Assembly (NCBI GenBank): GCA_965219405.1
Contig: OZ244736.1
Location: 682,001-746,000, forward strand
Source of the DNA: VXMO01 sp965219405
GTDB taxonomy: Bacteria > Chloroflexota > Dehalococcoidia > UBA6926
DNA: 64,000 nt
Reading direction: 5' to 3'
A program made the position numbers and the translations under genes. Below, piece after piece: positions 25,947-34,988 of the stretch. The notes beneath the pieces are model-generated. The model did not search any database. It saw nothing but the letters and a program-made list of their open reading frames with translations, and was not told where the DNA came from. Numbering within the stretch: position 1 is the first letter of the stretch; each line of letters begins with the position of its first letter.

Positions 25947-27065
25947 TCAGTCCGCGCCACCTGTCCAATATCGCAGTATTCCACGCACGACGATGTCCTC
26001 GCCCACGCGGTCAACCTCCATCCGCTCGAACCGATGCGCGTCTCGCACGAGTTCTACCCCGTCGCCCCCCACCGGTCCCGGGGCGTCGTTCCCCCCTATG
26101 ACCACAGGCGCAATGGAAATCTCCGCCTGATCCACCAGCCCTTCGTCAAAAAACGCCCCGAGCAACTGCTCCCCCGCCTCCGTCATCACTTGCACGACGC
26201 CGAGACGCCCCAGGTGCTGTAGCAGCGCCGTCAGATCCACCCGGCCATGCTCCGCAGGGAAGGCTGACGCCGTTACGTTGTCCCCCAGGTCCTGGAACAG
26301 CGCGCACGCTGCCGCCGCTGCCGTCGCCACCAATGTCCTACCCGGTTCGCTGAATAGTCGGGCCGACGTCGGAGTGCGCCCGGTGCTGTCCGCGATCACG
26401 CGCATCGGCTGGCGGGGCAGGGCTTTGCCGTCGGCGTCACGCGCCGTCAACTGCGGATCGTCTGAAATCACCGTCCCCGCCGCCGTGATGATTGCATCCA
26501 CGTGCGAGCGAAGCTCGTGAACGCGGGCGCGCGCAGTCTCCCCGGTGATCCAACGCGAATCACCCGTGCGACTCGCAATCTTGCCGTCGAGACTCATCGC
26601 GTACTTTGCGACGACGAGCGGCATCCCCGTCTCCTCGCGCTTGAAATACCCCTGGAAATGGAGCGTCGCCTCATCGGCGGAATCACCGACGCGTGTCGTG
26701 ACGCCGTGCTCCTCCAGGAGACGCCTCCCGGAGCCGTTCACCGGCGGATGCGGATCCAAGACCGCGATCTCCACTGATGCCAGCCGCGCCTCGATCATCG
26801 CCTCAGCGCACGGCGGCGTCCGGCCATGATGCGAACACGGCTCCAGCGTCGTATACATCGTCGCGCCACGCGCCCGTTCCCCCGCCTGCTCAAGCGCCAC
26901 GATCTCCGCGTGCGGCCCTCCCGGAGGCTGCGTGTACCCCTCTCCGACAATCTCTCCGTCGCTCACGATGACCGCGCCGACCGCCGGATTGGGACTAGAG
27001 AACCCGAGCGCCTGCCGCCCCAAGTCCAGGGCGCGGGCCATGGGCGTGGCGGACCCGTCTGTCAC
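25947..27065 (-). CDS. ribD: bifunctional pyrimidine deaminase/reductase
   Basis: 372 residues. Deaminase domain (~8-145) with zinc motif PHAEIVAL and TLEPCSHHGRTPPCAEAM; reductase domain (~150-370) with AKYAMSLDGKIASRTGDSRW and MTEAGEQLLGAFFDEGLVD. It performs steps two and three of riboflavin synthesis. Its ATG overlaps the dcd stop by 4 bp, so the flavin genes are read from the dcd promoter. No FMN riboswitch-like conserved structure is visible upstream. Confidence 0.95.
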   Translation of the reverse strand: MTDGSATPMARALDLGRQALGFSSPNPAVGAVIVSDGEIVGEGYTQPPGGPHAEIVALEQAGERARGATMYTTLEPCSHHGRTPPCAEAMIEARLASVEIAVLDPHPPVNGSGRRLLEEHGVTTRVGDSADEATLHFQGYFKREETGMPLVVAKYAMSLDGKIASRTGDSRWITGETARARVHELRSHVDAIITAAGTVISDDPQLTARDADGKALPRQPMRVIADSTGRTPTSARLFSEPGRTLVATAAAAACALFQDLGDNVTASAFPAEHGRVDLTALLQHLGRLGVVQVMTEAGEQLLGAFFDEGLVDQAEISIAPVVIGGNDAPGPVGGDGVELVRDAHRFERMEVDRVGEDIVVRGILRYWTGGAD

Positions 27066-27634
27066 TGTCGGGCCTGGAAATCGCGGTACGCCCGGCTGGG
27101 CGTCGGTTCAGACTGCCCCTGGTACTTGCTGCCGAGCTGCTCAGAACCGTACGGCCGCTCCGCAGGCCCCGAAAGTCGAGTGAACGAGATCTGGCCGATA
27201 GGCATTCCGCTGTACAGGGTGATGGGCAGATTGTTGACGTTGCTCAATTCAAGGGTCAGACGCCCCCTCCATCCCGGGTCTACGTATCCCGCCGTTGAGT
27301 GAATCAGCAGCCCAATGCGACCCAAAGAACTCTTGCCCTCCAACCGCGCCACCAGATCATCCGGCAGGCCGATGTCCTCGATCGTGCTGCCCAAGACAAA
27401 TTCCCCCGGGTGCAGGATGAACGGCGCGTCCTCGCGGATACCCACCATTTCCGTCAGATCGCTCACGTCCTGCCGAATATCGATAAAGGGTCGGCGGGAG
27501 TTCCGGAACACGAGGATCTTGTCGCTCAAATGCACGTCGACGCTTGCCGGCTGCACGTCCCCCAGATCCAGCGGGTCGATGACGATGCGGCCGTTCTTGA
27601 TCTCAGCGTGGATTTCGCTGTCATTGAGGACCAT
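27062..27634 (-). CDS. dcd: dCTP deaminase
   Basis: 190 residues. Hallmarks: VQPASVDVHLSDKILVFRN, LEGKSSLGRIGLLIHSTAG with the catalytic Glu region, YVDPGWRGRLTLELSN and the nucleotide-binding end YQGQSEPTPSRAY. It deaminates dCTP to dUTP, or directly to dUMP in bifunctional members. First gene of the dcd-ribD-ribE-ribBA-ribH operon; linking it to riboflavin genes is unusual but the 4-bp overlap leaves no doubt about co-transcription. Confidence 0.94.
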   Translation of the reverse strand: MVLNDSEIHAEIKNGRIVIDPLDLGDVQPASVDVHLSDKILVFRNSRRPFIDIRQDVSDLTEMVGIREDAPFILHPGEFVLGSTIEDIGLPDDLVARLEGKSSLGRIGLLIHSTAGYVDPGWRGRLTLELSNVNNLPITLYSGMPIGQISFTRLSGPAERPYGSEQLGSKYQGQSEPTPSRAYRDFQARQ

Positions 27635-27707
27635 TTGATGGCCTCTCCCCCAATAAAACTACAGTGCAGATACTATAGCGCAACCACGGCCAAGTACCCC
27701 AATAGCT

Positions 27708-28511
27708 CTACGCAATTTCGTACCCGACACGCACATGAATAACGACATCGCTCTCACCTGTCAGAATTGGCGTCGATACGTCCTCATCGGAGGCAAATAC
27801 GGCGGTGGTACGCATCATCTCCGGTGTGTCCTGCGTAATGGGCGCCGCCCCCGACTCTGAGATAGAGAACGCCTCGCCCAGCTCCACGCCCGCCAGTGAT
27901 GCCAGCTGCCCAGCCTGCTCTCGCGCCGCCTCCATCGCCAGTTGACGCGCCTCACGCTCAGCGTCCTCCGTGTCGTCCACGGAGAATGACAGCCCGTCCA
28001 CCCGGGCGTTGTCCCTGCCGGCCTGCGCCGCGCCGTCAATCACATCCGCAATCGTGTCCAGTGCCCGCACCGTCGCGCGAACGGTGTTTGTTACGGTGAA
28101 CCCCACCATCTCGCTGCGGCGCAACGTATCATTCCATTCATACTGGGTCGAAACGTTGAACGTCAGCGTCTGAATGTCGTCCTCCTCGATTCCGGAGGCT
28201 GTCAGACTGTCGATAACCGCCTGCATGGAGGCCGCGGCCTCAGACATCGCCGCGCTCACCGTCTCGGCGCTCGTCTCCACGCCGATCCGCAGCGTGGCAA
28301 TGTCAGGCGTCACGGATACCCGCCCGGCCCCGGTCACCCAGATTCCGTCCGTCGACCGATCCAGAACCACCGTGGCCCCGTAGTCGTCATCCTGTTCAGC
28401 GTCATCGTCATCCGTCCCACACGCCAGAGACACAGTCATAACGAGAGCCAGCAGAACCAGCACCAGTGCCGCCGGCCTGTGGATTCCCCGGAAGATGTGA
28501 TCGAACATCAT
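27708..28511 (-). CDS. SIMPL-domain (DUF541) lipoprotein
   Basis: 267 residues from ATG 28511 (GGGGGAGG upstream; an upstream ATG at 28607 lacks a signal). Lipoprotein signal ending in VSLAC followed by an acidic stretch GTDDDDAEQDDD. The SIMPL domain is clear: WVTGAGRVSVTPDIATLRIG, followed by VETSAETVSAAM, and later LSFSVDDTEDAEREARQLAM plus GVELGEAFSISESG. SIMPL proteins are periplasmic or surface-exposed, of poorly known role. Monocistronic, convergent with nothing; repeats precede it. Confidence 0.88.
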   Translation of the reverse strand: MMFDHIFRGIHRPAALVLVLLALVMTVSLACGTDDDDAEQDDDYGATVVLDRSTDGIWVTGAGRVSVTPDIATLRIGVETSAETVSAAMSEAAASMQAVIDSLTASGIEEDDIQTLTFNVSTQYEWNDTLRRSEMVGFTVTNTVRATVRALDTIADVIDGAAQAGRDNARVDGLSFSVDDTEDAEREARQLAMEAAREQAGQLASLAGVELGEAFSISESGAAPITQDTPEMMRTTAVFASDEDVSTPILTGESDVVIHVRVGYEIA

Positions 28512-28614
28512 AGTGCCTCCCCCTTGCGCCTCAAACACTGCGCGCCTTAGAAACGCGCTGCCTGTCCATGATGCAGGAAACGCCCCTCGGGCGTAGAGGG
28601 ATAGCACCGCCCCC

Positions 28615-28690
28615 CCGATTCGCCCTGAGCGCTAACCCCCGTTCGCCCTGAGCGCTAACCCCGTTCACCCTGAGCTTGTCGAAGGGTGAA
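28615..28690. repeat. tandem TTCGCCCTGAGCGCTAACCCC units and GTTCACCCTGAGC palindrome
   Basis: Two near-identical units TTCGCCCTGAGCGCTAACCC are followed at 28663-28690 by the GTTCACCCTGAGCTTGTCGA palindrome seen at 22571. The 28512-28764 gap has no gene. Confidence 0.75.
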
Positions 28691-28764
28691 TCCCGTCGCC
28701 CCAACCCCTCCCCACATTCCTGGCAGGGGCATAATTACTCCGAATCTATAATGGACGGACGCCC

Positions 28765-29460
28765 ATGAGATACGTGCCTGTCAATCCCACCGATGATCCG
28801 CAGGACGATTACCTGCCGGAGGGTGTCCTCGCCCTACCGGATGAACACCCCGTCCGCCGATTCCTCTTTGACATGGCGGAAACCCTTGCCCTCGCCGTCC
28901 TCCTCTTCCTCGTCGTGCAGTCGCTGGTCCAGAACTACGTTGTCACCGGCGGCAGCATGGAGCCCTCCGTCCACGACAATGAACTCATCATCGTCAACAA
29001 GGCCGTTTACTTCAGTCTCAACCGCGAGACTGTGGACGACTTTATTCCCTTCTTCGATTTGCCGGACGGCGATGACGTCTACCTCTTTCACGCCCCCCAG
29101 CGGGGTGAGGTCGTCGTCCTTAATTCCCCGGAGGGCGACAACCTTGACCTGATAAAGCGCGTGATTGGACTCCCGGGAGACACCATCGAGTTCGATGGTC
29201 GCGGCGGCCCGATACGTGTCAACGGCCAGGAAATTCCCGAACCTTGGCTGTCCGATGACCAACGCACAAGAGGTCACGACATCACCCTAGGCGAAGACGA
29301 ATACTTTGTCATGGGCGACAACCGTCGCTCAAGCCAGGATTCCCGCCAATGGGGAACGATCGGACGCGACAACATCGTCGGCAAGGCCCTCCTCACCTAC
29401 TGGCCCCCGCAAGACATCGACTTCTCTCCCCACGAAACCGAAGCCTACTCCCATGCCTGA
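28765..29460 (+). CDS. lepB: signal peptidase I
   Basis: 231 residues. One N-terminal transmembrane helix (~38-58), then the catalytic Ser64 in TGGSMEPSVHDNE, the general-base Lys131 in LIKRVIGLPGDTIEF, and the box E motif VMGDNRRSSQDSRQWG. Cleaves Sec/Tat signal peptides outside the membrane. The acidic N-terminal extension of ~30 residues is normal for Chloroflexota-type enzymes. Followed by a dispersed repeat and then tRNA-Lys. Confidence 0.95.
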   Translation: MRYVPVNPTDDPQDDYLPEGVLALPDEHPVRRFLFDMAETLALAVLLFLVVQSLVQNYVVTGGSMEPSVHDNELIIVNKAVYFSLNRETVDDFIPFFDLPDGDDVYLFHAPQRGEVVVLNSPEGDNLDLIKRVIGLPGDTIEFDGRGGPIRVNGQEIPEPWLSDDQRTRGHDITLGEDEYFVMGDNRRSSQDSRQWGTIGRDNIVGKALLTYWPPQDIDFSPHETEAYSHA

Positions 29461-29469
29461 CGCCCTCGT

Positions 29470-29498
29470 CATTCCCGCGCACGCGGGAATCCATCGGG
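29470..29498. repeat. dispersed palindromic repeat, variant stem
   Basis: CATTCCCGCGCACGCGGGAA plus TCCATCGGG: same layout as the CATTCCGGCG family with a different but still self-complementary stem. The second repeat type follows (CCCTCTCCCTCACCGAGAGG then GCTAGGGTGA). Confidence 0.8.
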
Positions 29499-29562
29499 AC
29501 CCTCTCCCTCACCGAGAGGGCTAGGGTGAAGAGGCGACTCCCCGTATGATGGACAGACGCAC

Positions 29563-29638
29563 GGGCCGTTAGCTCAATCGGCAGAGCAGGGGACTTTTAA
29601 TCCCAAGGTTCCGGGTTCGATCCCCGGGCGGCCCACCA
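29563..29638 (+). tRNA. tRNA-Lys (anticodon TTT), CCA encoded
   Basis: 76 nt. Acceptor GGGCCGT pairs with GCGGCCC (last pair T-G), D stem GCTC/GAGC, anticodon loop CTTTTAA giving anticodon TTT, T arm CCGGG-TTCGATC-CCCGG, discriminator A and genomic CCA at 29636-29638. The first anticodon-stem pair is a G/A mismatch. The gene is overlapped on the other strand by the end of the serine recombinase. Confidence 0.93.
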
Positions 29639-31239
29639 CCTCGGATGGTACTGCGAACACCATCGGTGAATGCGAGTTCTGCGGTACCTGAATCACCGAT
29701 CGGGCTGTCTTCGGGCATGGGGATGATGTAGACGATTGTCGCCTTGCCGGGCTCTATCTGAATCTCCTTGACGAAGGACCGGATGAACGACCGTGTCTCG
29801 GTCAGTTCGCTGGTTCTGAGGAACACGCTCATGTCTGCGGCGAAAGCCGCGATGGTCTCCGCCCGGTCCAGCAATGCCCGCCGTTCGGCCAGCACGGCCC
29901 GCGCCTCATCTGCGGCCTGCTCCAGCTTCTCCCTGCGGTCCTTGAGTTCCCGGACGCGCTCCGCTGCGTCGGCCATCTCCATGTCCGTCGTCTCAATGAC
30001 GTGCCAGATGCGCGCCAGTCGGCGTTTCACGTCTTCAAGCTCGCCCTCGATGGACTCCAGCCGCCCGCGCTGCTCATGCGCCAGTCCGTCCATCTCCTCG
30101 TCGAGCACATTGACGAGGCCTCGGATGTTGCCTTCGGTGAGGACATTCTCGCGGAGGTTGCGGATGATGGTCTCCTCAAGGGACTTGGCGCTGATGCGCG
30201 GCGTGGCACAGGAGCCGCTGCCCTTCTTGAGGATGGACTGACAGACGTAGTAGGTGTACTTGCCGCTCTTGGCCTCGGCGGCGGTGAGTGCCTTACCGCA
30301 GAGTGCGCATGTGGTCAGCCCGCTGAGCAGGTAGGGACTGGAGGCGCGGCGCGGGTGGACGACCTTGGGGGAGCGGGCCTTGAGTAGGCTCCTGACCCGC
30401 TGGAACTCCTGAGGAGTGACGATGGCGGGAAAGGCGTTCTCCACGTGGACTGGCGGCGTGCCGTCTTTGGCGTTCATCCCCCACTGCAGGGTGCCAGTGT
30501 ACGCTTCGTTCTCAAGAATCTTGTGAACGGTGGTGATGCGCCACGTGCTGCCCCGGGGGGTCGCAACACCCTCGGCGTTGAGGGTCTTGGTCACCTCCAT
30601 GAGGGACTGTCCCTTGAGCATCATGTCGAAGATGCGCCTGACAATAGCGTCTGCGGGCGGGTCGAGTTCAAGCCGGGGGCGCTTCTTGGCCCCGTCCTGC
30701 ACGTAGACACGCCGATACCCGAAGGGAGAGCCGGATGTCACCCAGAAACCGCGTGACGCCGCCTCGCGCATACCCCGGGTGACCTCCTGTGCGAGATTCT
30801 CCGAGTAGAACTCGTCGACGCTCTCAATGATGGCTTCCATGAGCTTGCCGGTGGGGGTGTCGTCGGCGTGCTCGGTGATGGAGACGACGCGGACTCCCTT
30901 ACGGCGGAGCATGGACTTAAAGGCGACGGCGTGCTCACGTTTGCGTGTGAACCGGGAGAATTTCCAGACGAGGATCTCCTTGAATGGAGCGTCCGTCACG
31001 GTGGCGGCATCGATCATCTTCCTGAACTCCGGTCGGTCAGCGACGCGCCCGCTCTCAGCCTCATCGATGTACTCGCGCACAACGATCTGCCCATTCTTCG
31101 CGGCATGGTCACGTAGCGCCCTGAGCTGCGCCGCTACGGACAAGTCAACATCCTGCCGGTCACTGGACACCCGGGCATAAAGCGCAACGGGCTCATATGT
31201 ATCGCCTTTGGGCATTTTTGTGTTGGGCTGATTCTTCAT
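29569..31239 (-). CDS. large serine recombinase (integrase)
   Basis: 556 residues. N-terminal resolvase domain with the catalytic Ser25 in LYARVSSDRQ and conserved Arg residues in RKREHAV; a Recombinase domain (GVATPRGSTWRITTVHKILE); a zinc ribbon with CALC...C...C around residues 315-350; then a long coiled coil (~380-470). This is the build of phage/ICE-type integrases. ATG 31239 has AAGGAGT upstream. The last ~24 codons (from GGGPPGDRTRN to the stop) are read from the antisense strand of tRNA-Lys, with the stop inside the tRNA's 5' part. This strongly suggests that the adjacent DNA was integrated at this tRNA. Confidence 0.93.
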   Translation of the reverse strand: MKNQPNTKMPKGDTYEPVALYARVSSDRQDVDLSVAAQLRALRDHAAKNGQIVVREYIDEAESGRVADRPEFRKMIDAATVTDAPFKEILVWKFSRFTRKREHAVAFKSMLRRKGVRVVSITEHADDTPTGKLMEAIIESVDEFYSENLAQEVTRGMREAASRGFWVTSGSPFGYRRVYVQDGAKKRPRLELDPPADAIVRRIFDMMLKGQSLMEVTKTLNAEGVATPRGSTWRITTVHKILENEAYTGTLQWGMNAKDGTPPVHVENAFPAIVTPQEFQRVRSLLKARSPKVVHPRRASSPYLLSGLTTCALCGKALTAAEAKSGKYTYYVCQSILKKGSGSCATPRISAKSLEETIIRNLRENVLTEGNIRGLVNVLDEEMDGLAHEQRGRLESIEGELEDVKRRLARIWHVIETTDMEMADAAERVRELKDRREKLEQAADEARAVLAERRALLDRAETIAAFAADMSVFLRTSELTETRSFIRSFVKEIQIEPGKATIVYIIPMPEDSPIGDSGTAELAFTDGVRSTIRGGGPPGDRTRNLGIKSPLLCRLS

Positions 31240-31423
31240 GGCGAGACTCCTTGAGATCGAGTTGGCACGGTTGAGCTACAACATACTTGTCATAACCATG
31301 CGACAGCAGTCAAGGGCTTCTCGTGACACAGCAGACAACGACCAAGCTGCGCGAGTCTCGAAGGCTCCAACGGCATTCGCCTTCTGTTCCTGGTGGACGC
31401 CTCTTGCTGAGCGTGTGCGTCGC

Positions 31424-34400
31424 TCAGCGTTCGCCAAAGCCGAGAACGTTCTCTCTCGCTTCTCTTGCCCGTGCCAATTCTTCACGTTCTGAGATGCTTT
31501 CGATGGCGATGCGAATGAGCGTGGCAACCCTAGGATCATCGAATTTCCTCTCGGCCAACCCCTCGAAGTCCTGTCGCCATCCAGCCCACATCTTGCTTTC
31601 TTCTCCCGTCCACATCATTGGCAACGCGTAGGTAGACTCAGCAATCTCTCCAAGGCCAAGGCCCGCCTCAATTGCTAAGGTGGCCTTCCTCAGCCACATC
31701 TCGCCGGGTCTGCCCGCAAGCAGGGAAGCACGGTAGTTTGAGAGGTTATCCATCTTCAACACTTGGGCAAAGAGCTCAAGGTCATCTCCAACAAGTTGCC
31801 TGACGATACCGTCAATGCCGAGCACGGACCGATCTTCAATCCGCTCCAGGATGTAGAGTCGCTGATTCGAGGTCATTCCTGACGCAATGGCCGCACAATC
31901 TTCGTGCATATCGAGCCAGTGCCTGCCAGATGCCATCCACTCTAGTAGCCAATCCTTGGCTAGGTCGGGATCGTTCTTGAGAATCTCCTTAATCATCCAA
32001 CCCGTTTGCGCATCACCGATGTTGATGGTCCTAGCTGAACGCACCACTGCATCCCGCCAGGCTCCATGGAGAGCATCTCCTTCCGCAGGGCGTCCCCTCA
32101 AACTGTAACCTGCGGCGGCTGTCGCAGCGAGGACCTCGTCAGCACCGGCCAGCACCCGTCGCAACGCCTCGGAATTCAATCGACCAAACTCTGCCAAATT
32201 GGAGAGCATAAACGGGTACCGAACGGCCCTTTCCAAGGCATCAGTGACCAGTGGTGAGGATGTATCTTCATTCACCAGAAGGTGATGCACAGCCAACGGC
32301 TCATAGTTCGGGCTTTCGAGGAGCCGGATGATGAGGCTGCCGAACCTCTCGTCCCCGGCCGCTGCCGCCTGCTGGAAAAATGGGCCTACAAGTTCATGTT
32401 CGGCACTACGGTCTACTAAGTCCTCAATGAATGTGACGAGGTCGGGCACCTGGTGGGCCAACTGCTGACAGGTGTTAGAGAATACGAATCCGTCGCTCCA
32501 ATGGCCGGCATACTGACGCTCTCTTGACAGGTAGACAAGCTTGTCAGCGAGTTGGCTCGGCGATAGGCCCTCTACCATACGCACAAGCCGCGCAGCCCGC
32601 TTCCTGTCTTCATCCACAGTGAACGGGCCTTCTTGGGGAAAAGCCGCTTCATACAGGGGATCGAGTAGGACATCAATATCAAAACCCCATGCCTTTGCCC
32701 GGTGATCGAGTTTGCTCTGTATGCCAGGGTGCTCTGCAGTCACAAGCGCCAGATCGCCCAGAATCTTCTCAGAGAAACGACGCATTTCGTCCGCGACATC
32801 CTCCGGAACTCCATCAGTTTGGAGCCAGGCTGTCGCCATTGACAGCAACTCTTCCCAAGGGACGTCAGCGGCATGCTCTACAAGATCTAGGACGACAGGC
32901 CAAAGCTCCATCTGCGCCTTACGGACGCTCTCATTGAGAAGGAAACTTTGTAGTGTGAGGGTGGTTCCCGCTCCGGGACCCAGCCCACGGACGCTGACGG
33001 TTGGACTAAGTGCGAGTGACATCGCCCGTAACGCCTGGTGGGTCCTTTTGGACGAATTCCACCAATCTCGGGTTGCCGTAACGAGCATTCGCCGAACGGA
33101 GATTTCGTCTCGCGGATAGTTATCGCCACGGTCGACAACCCATTCCCGTAGAGCTCTGACTGCAGGATCATTCTCTGCACCGAAAGTGGGCCATGGATCG
33201 GGCATCTGGTCTAGGAGGATTGGGATCATGACCTCCGGAACGTAGTGAAGCCCTTGCTCCGCCACGATCTCGTAGCGAGACAGGTCATTCTCGATAACGT
33301 ATAAGGCCTCTCGTTCTCCGAGCTTGGCGTATTCGGCCCATAGAGACTCAGAGTTGGCCTGCTGCAAAAGGTCCCAGAGACCGGGAACGGGAGCGCCTCT
33401 AAATGACGTGCGTATGAGTGTGGTGATGCCGTCGTGCCGGTTGGCAATCCAATCCAATGCCTGCCGGTAGCTAGGGCCACCTTTTACGAGAAACACTCTT
33501 CTCACGAGGGCAACGCGTAATGCCTCAGGTACAACGACGATGCGTCCGTCACGCAAGGGGTGGATTATGCCTGCTGCGGCAAGTTTGGCGAGCCGGGAGC
33601 GAACTTCGATGCTGGATTCACCCGTTTGAGTGGCGAGGTATTCTGGATTCACACCGGAATCGCCACCAAGAGCGAAATGCGCTAGAAGAATGATGGCGTC
33701 GTTTCCCAGCATGGCAACGAGAGGAGGGGTCAACTGCTCCAAGAGCGCATCGCCGCTTAATATTCGCTCCACATCACCCGACAGAGTGAGGGTGGCAAGC
33801 GTGCCGGCCAATCCGGGCTTTCCTCGCGCCTGCAGGCGGATTAATTCAAGCAGCCTATCTGGACCCGTGACGCCATGGGCCTTGATGACTTCAATCATCT
33901 CATCGGCGTAAATCTCCTCAAGCTCATGTCTAGCTGAGTTCGTAAGAGCCAATTCGTTTACGACTGCATCCTCGTAGCCCGGCCAAGCCGTGACGATGAT
34001 TTGGAAATCATCTCCACCAACGTTGGCCCGCAGCTGATTGAGACTCTGGAGGACCTTGATGTCCGTATGCGCGTCATCGATGATGATCGCCTTGGGCATC
34101 AATTCCCGTATGTCGTGCGCCACCCGCTCTCTATCATCGTCCACGAGGAAAAAGGCACCCATTTCGTCTGCTAGGGAACTGAGGAGGAAGGTTTTCCCGG
34201 AACCCGGCACTCCCGTGAGAAGACAATCGCCTTGCTGTTCCTTGAGCCACTCAATTGCACGACCCCGCCCAATCAAATAGTCACCCTCAACGTGCCTGCT
34301 GGACAGAGGGAAACGGCTGAGCGCTCGAGGCCTGCCTGTCAATCCGAGCAGCCTCTTACTCCATGCTGGGTCGTGGTATAGCATCTGCGCGAACCAAACC

Positions 34401-34978
34401 TGATCGAAGATCTGGACGAGTTGGACATCCATATTGGCCGCAGCACGCTCAAGATTCAGTCTCTTTGTGGGTGTTAGTGTTTTGGAGGTCGCAAAGACTG
34501 CCCTGTGGAGACTCGGGTCGTCATGCTTGGCTGAAGTCAAGTTTTTCTTCAGATTCCCGACTGCGTTGCCCGCTGTCGTAGTGACCAGAGGAATCGGACG
34601 ACCGGTTTCGAGGTCAGTTACTGCCCCATCGAAGCCGCCGTCTCCACCGCCAACGACTGGCACGACGGGGACTCCCGCCTTGGCGAGGAGGCCCACGGTG
34701 CATAGTTCAAAGACCTCCGGGTCAAGATGTTCTTCAAGAGCCAACAGTATTTGCCGGTGATGTTCGTCAATCACCACGGCTCCTTTAGTGCTCAACACAG
34801 GGCCACGTTGACGTTGGGAATCCAGATGCTGGATGAGCTTTGCAGCCGTTGCCCCTATCTTGACCTCACCTCGCTCCCACCGAGCAATTGTGTTGGCCAT
34901 TACGCCGAGTTCTTCAGCCATCTGTGCCTGTGACAAGCCCAATCGTCCCCGTACCTGTTTGAGTGCAATTCCATCCAT
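31424..34978 (-). CDS. HTH - nuclease-like - STAND/AAA-type ATPase giant protein (candidate defence)
   Basis: 1184 residues. Residues 1-50: XRE-type helix-turn-helix (GLSQAQMAEELGVMANTIAR). Residues ~70-190 resemble a restriction-endonuclease fold: the GGGDGGFDG motif (109-117) is present but the expected (E/Q)xK strand reads PIPLVTTT, so the nuclease is probably inactive. Residues ~225-420 form a P-loop ATPase with Walker A GVPGSGKT (256-263) and Walker B AIIIDDAH. The remaining ~750 residues are helical, repeat-like sequence with no recognised domain. The plan recalls STAND-type anti-phage proteins of the Avs class, but with its own DNA-binding domain. An operator-like inverted repeat sits over its promoter. 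Confidence 0.75.
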   Translation of the reverse strand: MDGIALKQVRGRLGLSQAQMAEELGVMANTIARWERGEVKIGATAAKLIQHLDSQRQRGPVLSTKGAVVIDEHHRQILLALEEHLDPEVFELCTVGLLAKAGVPVVPVVGGGDGGFDGAVTDLETGRPIPLVTTTAGNAVGNLKKNLTSAKHDDPSLHRAVFATSKTLTPTKRLNLERAAANMDVQLVQIFDQVWFAQMLYHDPAWSKRLLGLTGRPRALSRFPLSSRHVEGDYLIGRGRAIEWLKEQQGDCLLTGVPGSGKTFLLSSLADEMGAFFLVDDDRERVAHDIRELMPKAIIIDDAHTDIKVLQSLNQLRANVGGDDFQIIVTAWPGYEDAVVNELALTNSARHELEEIYADEMIEVIKAHGVTGPDRLLELIRLQARGKPGLAGTLATLTLSGDVERILSGDALLEQLTPPLVAMLGNDAIILLAHFALGGDSGVNPEYLATQTGESSIEVRSRLAKLAAAGIIHPLRDGRIVVVPEALRVALVRRVFLVKGGPSYRQALDWIANRHDGITTLIRTSFRGAPVPGLWDLLQQANSESLWAEYAKLGEREALYVIENDLSRYEIVAEQGLHYVPEVMIPILLDQMPDPWPTFGAENDPAVRALREWVVDRGDNYPRDEISVRRMLVTATRDWWNSSKRTHQALRAMSLALSPTVSVRGLGPGAGTTLTLQSFLLNESVRKAQMELWPVVLDLVEHAADVPWEELLSMATAWLQTDGVPEDVADEMRRFSEKILGDLALVTAEHPGIQSKLDHRAKAWGFDIDVLLDPLYEAAFPQEGPFTVDEDRKRAARLVRMVEGLSPSQLADKLVYLSRERQYAGHWSDGFVFSNTCQQLAHQVPDLVTFIEDLVDRSAEHELVGPFFQQAAAAGDERFGSLIIRLLESPNYEPLAVHHLLVNEDTSSPLVTDALERAVRYPFMLSNLAEFGRLNSEALRRVLAGADEVLAATAAAGYSLRGRPAEGDALHGAWRDAVVRSARTINIGDAQTGWMIKEILKNDPDLAKDWLLEWMASGRHWLDMHEDCAAIASGMTSNQRLYILERIEDRSVLGIDGIVRQLVGDDLELFAQVLKMDNLSNYRASLLAGRPGEMWLRKATLAIEAGLGLGEIAESTYALPMMWTGEESKMWAGWRQDFEGLAERKFDDPRVATLIRIAIESISEREELARAREARENVLGFGER

Positions 34979-34988
34979 GACAAGTCTC

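Noticed and set aside
27635..27707. FMN riboswitch upstream of the riboflavin operon
   Set aside because: The gap upstream of dcd is only ~73 bp and shows none of the conserved FMN-element segments; ribD and ribE starts also lack one.
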